NCBI GenBank assembly: GCA_021432635.1
Contig: MU270023.1
Coordinates: forward strand, 248,001 to 312,000
Length of the DNA stretch: 64,000 nt
From: Thozetella sp. PMI_491
Lineage: Eukaryota; Ascomycota; Sordariomycetes; Chaetosphaeriales; Chaetosphaeriaceae
Direction of reading: 5' to 3'
Shown: positions 57,201 to 64,000 of the stretch, in pieces
Layout: each line of letters begins with the position of its first letter
How positions within the stretch are numbered: position 1 is the stretch's first letter
Notes under the pieces: generated by a model
Seen by the model: the letters and a program-made list of their open reading frames with translations, nothing else
What the model was told of the DNA's origin: nothing
The model's database searches: none
Position numbers and translations under genes: made by a program

Positions 57201-60200
57201 CACATTGACTTGACGCCGAGCCTGGCCCGGCTCCTTCATCCCGATGATGTCCCAAGCCTCTGCAGAGGTGTATTCATCACGGGAGGCGAGTCGCTTACGC
57301 AAGAGATCTTGGATGACTGGGGGGAGAAAGCGGTCATCTACAACTTCTACGGCCCCACGGAGGCGACAATTGGGGTGACCGTTTACCCTCGAGTGCCTAG
57401 AACAGGACGACCATCGAACATTGGCTGGCCGTTCATCAACGTGGGCGCCTATGTTCTGAGTCCAGGCACCCAGGAGCCTGTGCTGAAGGGCGCTGTCGGT
57501 GAGCTGTGCGTCTCTGGAAAACTTGTCGGCAGGGGCTACCTCGGCCGACAAGAACTCACAGCAGAGCGGTTCCCCACACTCGACAAGTTCGGCGAGCGCG
57601 TCTATCGCACCGGTGATCTCGTCCGTCTGCTACACGATGGCTGTATAGACTTTCTCGGCCGAGCCGACGACCAAGTAAAGCTCCGCGGTCAGCGTCTGGA
57701 GATCGGAGAAATCAATCACACAATCAAGACCAGGGTTGAAGAGATACGAGACACGGCCACGGTAGTTGTCCACAATGAAAAGCAGGAGAAGAGCTTCTTG
57801 GTTTCGTTCGTAGTGACGAATACAAACCACAATTCGTCGATACCATTGACGATTATCGAAGGCGCGGAAGCGGCAGAAATCAGCCAGAAGATCAAGGATG
57901 CATGCCGCTCGCGACTCCCAGGCTACATGGTCCCGACTTATGTCCTCCAGCTTCCATTCATTCCCCTGTCCTCCAACAACAAAGCGGAGATCAAGGAACT
58001 GAAAAAGCTGTTCAACACGCTAAGCCATGAGCAGCTTATTCGGATGGCCTCCCACCCCTTGCAGTCGACGGCGCCTTTGGACTCGACCTCAGAGAAGATT
58101 ATCGCAGCTCTCGCGACCATGACATCGATTGACACCAGTAGCATTACACCTGCGTCGAGTATTTTCGAATTAGGCATAGACTCGATAACGGTGCTGCAAT
58201 TCGCTCGCCTGCTGAAGAAAAACGGACTGTTTAATGCCACACCGTCAGCCATTCTCAAGCATCATCGCATTGCCGATCTGGCCAGTATTATCGGCACCGA
58301 AGAGAGCTCAAAGGAGGAAGCCTCAATCTCAGCTGCTAATCAGCTGATACGGGCATATAGACACCAATACGGCGGTCTGGCCTGCAGTGAACTGGGCGTT
58401 ACCGCAGCAGATATTCAATACATTGCACCGTGTTCAGCTCTTCAGCAGGGGATGACCTCCAGGTCGCTGATGGACGGTGCTTACTTCAACGTTTTTCGGT
58501 TTAAGCTGGGACTGGGGATCTCTACTTCCTCGCTCCATGATGCCTGGCAGAACCTTGTCGACGAATGTGACATACTTCGCACTGTCTTCTTGATGACGCA
58601 GGATGGCCACATTCAAATCGCCCTGGCGAGCGCCAGCCTTCCCTGGACTCAAGTCGACTTCCAGGGAGAGGAAGCGCTCGAGGAAATGCTTTCTGAGCTC
58701 TACAAGGAATGGATATCGAAGAATAATGGAAATATCATCAACCCGCTTGAGCTGATCCTTGTTAAAAGCGACGATGCTCGTGTGGGTAATCAGCTTGTGG
58801 TGCACATGTTCCATGGGATCTATGACGCCAACAGTTTTGAGCTCATGATGAACCGAATTCTTGATCTTTGCTCTGCCGGCGAGGAAGTGGGAAATACAGA
58901 AACATCCGGCTCTGTTGAAGCACCTTCCTTCCTGGACGCACTTCAGCATGGTCCCTTGCGCAATTTGAGTTCCTGCCGGCCATTCTGGACTGAACATCTC
59001 AAGGGAGCTCGACACCAATCTCTGCCTGCTATCGAGGAGAAGACAACAAGCCAAGCTGTACAGGCTACGATTACTATCTCGTTCAATCCACTGGAGCCTC
59101 TACTAGCTGCCCTGGGCATCACTCATCAAGCGGTGGTTCAGGCTGCCTGGGTATCCGTCCTCGCGAAGCACTTAATCTCCGACCCAACAATTGGAATCAT
59201 CGTGTCGGGGCGATCAATCGACCTAGACGGCGTAGAGAATACCATTGGTCCCCTGTTCAACACTATTCCTTTCTACGCTGGCCTCGGGGCAGCGAGCAGT
59301 CGAGATTTGACTTGGAATTCACTTCTCCGGCGGTGTCATGATTTCAACACAACCATACTTCCATTCCAGCATGTGCCTCTCAGGGACATCCAGAAATGGT
59401 GCTCACGTGGTAGACCGTTGTTCGATACGTTATTCTCCTTCCAACGCATGCCCCTGTCTACCCCCACGGGAAAGAAAGCGTGGGTTGAGCTAGAGACCTC
59501 CGCCGTTGCAGATTATCCATTGGCACTAGAAGTCACACTGAGCGGCACAAGCCAACTCCAGCTGACACTTGTCGCGCAAAACACCGTGGGCAACTTTCAA
59601 TCACTCTCGGAATTGCTCAATGAGATGAGAGCGGCTATGGAACTTATGGCGCAGGGGCCGAATGGCCGAGTCTACGGTGGTCAGTCACCCACGCTAATTG
59701 CGCCGGAGACGAACGGCACGAGCTTGCCAATGCAAAATGGCAGCGCAAATATGAAGCATCCGTCCGAATTCACCTGGACCCCCGAGGCAGTGAGCATTCG
59801 AAAAGAGATCGCGATCCTGGCCGAAATTGCGCCGGATGACATTGGTGAAGGCACCTCGGTGCTCGAGCTTGGTCTCGACAGCATCGATGCCATCAAACTT
59901 GCCTCGAGGCTTAGCAAAATGGGCATTAAGCTGAGCACGAGTGAGATCATGAGGCAGCAGACAATTGCAAACATGACGAAGCTCCCTAACGGAGTAGCTA
60001 ATGGTGAACCTGTGAAAGACAAGAGTGTGGAGCTGAATGAATTGTCATCGCGCCTCCGGGCGGACTTGGAGCAAGGGGGGTTCGACCTGCATGACTTCGA
60101 CAACGTCTTACCCACAACGCCACTTCAGGATTCCATGGTATCGGAAATGGTTCAGTCAAATTTCCGACAGTACTTTAACCATGAAATGATGGAGATTTCC

Positions 60201-63093
60201 ACAGGTGTGGACCCTGAGCGTCTCCTGGCTGCCTGGGAATCCGTGGTAGCCAACTCGCCGATTCTCCGTACCGTGTTTCTGCCGGTAGAGAGCCCTCATC
60301 TCGACATAGCCTACTGCCAAGCTATTGAAACACACCAAAAGACATCGATCGAAAGGATTACACTAAACAATGAAGACGGCATCGACAAAATCATGGAGAC
60401 AGCTACAAGGAGAGCGAAGGAGGCCGCTGGCCGAGCACACCTGCTGCAACTGACACTCGCGAATATCAAGGATCGGCACTTCTTGGTGCTCTCAATAGCA
60501 CACGCGCTTTATGATGGATGGTCCCTTGACATGCTACATCACGATGTCCAGGCTGCGTACCATGGCCATTTGCCCAAGCGGGCGTCTTACGAACCACTCC
60601 TCGGCCACATCCTCTCCTCGTCAACGCGAGTTGCTAGCGATTTCTGGTCAAGATACTTGGATGGAGCTCAACCAACACTTATAGCAGCCCAAAAGCAGCC
60701 TTCAGCCTCCGAGGACAGCGTCCATGGCCAAATCGAGTTCAGCTCAGCAGTATCCTTCGCCAACGTCAAAGCTTTCTGCAGGGAACATGCGATAAGCCTA
60801 CAAGTGCTCGGACAAGCCAGCTGGGCGGCCGTTCTTGCGGCAAAGAACCACTCTCTCGATGTGACTTTTGGTGTCGTGCTCCTTGGTCGCAATACTGAAG
60901 CTGAAGAGGAGCTCATGTTCCCCGCCATGAACACCGTTGCAGTAAGATCGGTTTTGCACGGCAGCATCGCCGGCTGGCTGCGTTACATGCAGGAAAATAT
61001 GTCCAGCATCGCCGAGTTTCAGCATTTCCCCCTCAGAAAGGCACAACGACTAGCCGGAAGCACCTCGGGGCCTTTATTCAATACCTTGTTCATCCAGCAG
61101 AGGCGGATGCATCCTCTGAAGGATGGCGAGGAAGCCTCACTGGCAAAATCCGTTCGAGGCTCCGCTTCCATCGATTACCCAGCATGTCTGGAGATGGAAG
61201 TGTCCGACGAGGAGTTGATCTGGCGACTCGGACATGACAATGATTATCTAACAAATCCTGAGGCTTCTTCCCTGCTCCGCCAGCTGGATGTTGTTCTGGA
61301 CTTCATCATTCAAGCCCCTGGATCTGACCTTCTCCACGTCACTGGGTCAAATGTGACGGTCTGCGGGTTGCCGCCGTTTCAAGTGGCTGCCCAAGTTTCC
61401 TCCAGTCTAGCTAGCGACTCAAAAGCTCAAGACACAGGAGTTTGGTCGCCTACTGAGGATCTGATTAGGGCTGTCCTGTCTGATGTCTCGGGGGCTCCTG
61501 TATCTTCCATCCGCAGAACCGATAACGTTTACAACCTCGGGCTGGACTCCATATCGGCAATTAAGGCCAGCTCAGTTCTCCGTAAACGAGGCATCGTCCT
61601 GGGCCCCCGGGACATGGCTCGTTCCCGATCAATTTCGGAGATGGCGGAGCTGGCGAGCAGGGGAAAAGAAAACGGAGTTCTCTCTGGGTCCAACCTAATA
61701 CCTCCGCAAGCCATACCGATTCATGGCGAGTGGCCTATTAGCGCTGATGAGGTCCTATCGACACTATCAAGTAACGCATATTACACCGGATTGGAACCGT
61801 CTCTTATCGAAGAGGTGCTGCCGGCGACCCCCATGCAAGTTCACATGCTCTCGGTCTGGCAGAACACAAATGGCCAAGTATTCCAACCCGATTTTTCCTA
61901 TCTTCTCGAGGGAATTTTGGACAAAGATCGTGTCATGACGGCATGGCGCGCTTTGGTGACCGAGCAACCAATTTTGAGGACTATTTTCGTGCCGACGCAC
62001 TCTCGCGAAGCACCGCTCTTCCAGATAGTCCTCAGGCCTGGGCGAGACAACGAAACACCTTTTGCTTCCTTGAGAATCAGTCGTGAAGGACAAGAGGGGT
62101 GTCTGGTGCACTTGAAGATTCACCACGCACTCTACGATGGCGTAAGCTTGCCAGTCTTGATGGATAGGTTCGCCGAGCTTCTCTCCGGGGCTCATCCGCA
62201 GCAGCGGGATAACAACGCGGCTCTCTGGAGGGGTTTTTGTACGGCTCCCTTCTCAGAAACCGCGAAGCTCACTAGGGGCAGCTTCTGGACTTCCTATCTC
62301 GCAAATGCTCCATCTTCGGTCTTCCCAAGACTCAATCAGAAACCGAAAGCCGACTCTCGAGTGTCGCTAGTACAGCGAGCTGTTTTCACAGTCTCAACAC
62401 TGGTGCCAATATGCGCAAAACATGGTATCAGCCTTCAAGCCATGTTCTTGGCGGTGTACTCGCGAGTTCTCGGCGGTCGCATCGCGGGTTCCACCGAGCC
62501 CAAGCCCCAGGCGGTGGTCTTTGGCATATACTTGGCCAATCGATCCACGGAAGATGTTACTGGACTTCCCTATCCGACCCTTCGTTTAGTCCCTTTGAAG
62601 GTCGACACTTCAAAATTGGAAGATATCCTTGGATCGGCGAAAAGAATTCAAGAGGACATTCACGACATATCTTCACTTGCGAATGTGGATGCCGGGCTAT
62701 GGGAGATCAAGGACTGGACTGGGCTCTCGATCGACTCTTTTGTGAACTTTCTCAGTCTGCCTGCTAGCGATGGCTCAAAGTCTGGAGACATTGACGTTGT
62801 GCTTCGACCCGTCGACGCTGGATACGGGACGTCGGGAATGAAAGGGACTGCGAATTCGGACCAGATCTTGGCCCTAGAAGGCAATCCTGTCAGGGACGCG
62901 TATCCGGTAAGTCTAAGCTGCGTGCGTCTCCCTCGAATAAGCTAACCGTGATTAGGACGCGGTCGATCTCGAGGCATCGGTGCAGGGTGAATCGATGGAC
63001 ATCGGAGTCTTTGGATCCTCGGATGTTCTCGATGAGCAGTCGGCAAGAGATATCATTTCAGAGCTTACAGGCCTGCTTGCGAAGATAGAATAA
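48215..63093 (+). CDS. sidC: ferrichrome-type siderophore NRPS (SidC-like), 4,908 aa
   Basis: Exons are join(48215..54445,54496..54566,54620..62906,62956..63093); all introns are 49-53 bp. Domains with approximate residues: A1 30-525, T1 546-612, C1 655-1085, A2 1090-1590, T2 1621-1692, C2 1724-2130, T3 2173-2241, C3 2273-2695, A3 2718-3233, T4 3258-3330, C4 3365-3780, T5 3823-3890, C5 3925-4360, T6 4378-4448, C6 4492-4908. A domains keep YTSGSTG-type cores (A3 YTSGTTGVPKG) and the A10 lysine. Each T domain has the phosphopantetheine Ser in G(M/L/I)DSI. C-domain active sites are HHALYDG (C1, C6), HHAIYDG (C2), HHALYDA (C3), FHGIYDA (C4) and AHALYDG (C5). The missing A domains imply that A3 loads several carriers iteratively. 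The expected product is ferricrocin or a related cyclic hexapeptide, using hydroxyornithine from the adjacent monooxygenase. Confidence 0.93.
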
Positions 63094-64000
63094 CAATACG
63101 AATGACGCGACGGGTAATATTGACCCGAGGTGTGATACGGGAGCACAACTGCGGCAGGGTATTTGCTATATTGGACCATTCCATGACATGTATGTACTAT
63201 TGAGTAGCCTCACCCCGCAATTTTGGTTGGCGGACAATGCGTTTCGCGTGAGTGACGTTGCAGCGGACCGGGGGGGTTCTGATACGATCCTTGTCCGTTG
63301 GTTGATAATTCTGTGCTTATCCTCGACGCGATGCTCCGTCGAGATAGAGTTCCGGGACGGCCGTGTCCGGCATCAAGGGATAAGTCGCAGTTATATGCCC
63401 AAATCAGTGCAGAGCCTCGGGAACAGAGGCCTCAGCCAGACATTGCTGACAGCTGTGCTTGTGCGTATAAGTATCAGGCCACTGATGTCCGCATCTAGTA
63501 AATGAGGAGGTGGACAACTAGTGGGGAGGACAGTATACATTTGCCGACCAAACACGTCGTCGGGCGGCAAATTGCCATAGACCCCTCTTCTGCTACCGTG
63601 TATCTCGTCAAGCTACCTACCCAAGTAAGGTAGGCACCGCACTAGACCTAGTTAAAGTTACAACCGTTGTCGCCCACCTTTGCCCAGACAGCCTCCACGT
63701 TCGGTCCGTGGCTCCCGACTTGGCGGCTTCAAAGCCGAGCCCCGCACTCATGGTGTCCACTCTTGCCAGGATGAGGCCGTTGGACTTCAACCGAAGAGGC
63801 AAGTGAGTAGAACCCCTGATAGGAAGGCCGGGGATTGGAGCGCAAACAGCCCACGAGGCATACCGTTGGGCCTCGCATACTCACCACTCTACCCGGCCAC
63901 CATGAATACACGCGTCTCCGTTGTGGGCCGACTAGATAACAAACCCTGGCTGGCCTGACCAAACGGGGCCGCAGCCAGGAAGCGAGATCGCCCGATCACG
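63094..64000. other. right edge, no gene seen
   Basis: This is the 3' region of the NRPS gene. The in-frame TAA ends at 63093. Short ORFs on both strands have no recognisable motifs. No tRNA or repeat was identified. Confidence 0.45.

Overview
The window is nuclear DNA of a filamentous ascomycete (Pezizomycotina, probably a Sordariomycete). The support is GC-rich genes with short introns (49 to 139 bp, GT..AG, CTAAC/CTGAC-like branch sites), fungal-specific zinc-cluster regulators, and a ferrichrome-type siderophore locus. Seventeen protein genes are supported. Exon models were rebuilt by hand from splice motifs, phase and continuity of recognisable protein motifs. No rRNA, convincing tRNA or CRISPR array was seen.

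Left third (1-17 kb). Housekeeping genes come first: a LUC7-type U1 snRNP protein (minus) and the GPI transamidase subunit GPI16 (plus), sharing a divergent promoter. Then follow a secreted amidohydrolase, a membrane-anchored SGNH hydrolase with a C-terminal fibronectin-III-like domain, a small secreted HExxH protein, an F-box protein, and a ten-exon regulator carrying two C2H2 fingers plus a Zn2Cys6 cluster. A 449-bp MITE with clear terminal inverted repeats lies just upstream of that regulator.

Middle (17-41 kb). One block holds a transaldolase, an MFS (Dal5-like) transporter, a phytanoyl-CoA-dioxygenase-like enzyme with an apparent frameshift, a Zn2Cys6 regulator, a flavin monooxygenase and a dienelactone-hydrolase-like enzyme. 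It resembles a small catabolic or tailoring cluster without a backbone synthase. After it come a TAPT1/EMP65 ER membrane protein, an unrecognised 594-aa protein and a URN1-like WW/FF splicing factor.

Right third (41-63 kb). This is the siderophore locus: an L-ornithine N5-monooxygenase (SidA type) and, in the same orientation, a giant 4,908-residue NRPS of SidC/ferrichrome type. The hydroxylase commits ornithine to hydroxamate formation. The NRPS would assemble three acyl-hydroxyornithines with small amino acids into a cyclic hexapeptide such as ferricrocin. Upstream of sidA are three matches to the iron-repressor GATA motif ATCWGATAA, two of them as a palindrome. The N5-acyltransferase needed for the pathway is not in the window. 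The siderophore pair is a known type of locus. The less expected observations are the NRPS domain layout (3 A, 6 T, 6 C), the mixed-finger regulator with an ambiguous stop/intron, the MITE, and the 17-31 kb candidate cluster.
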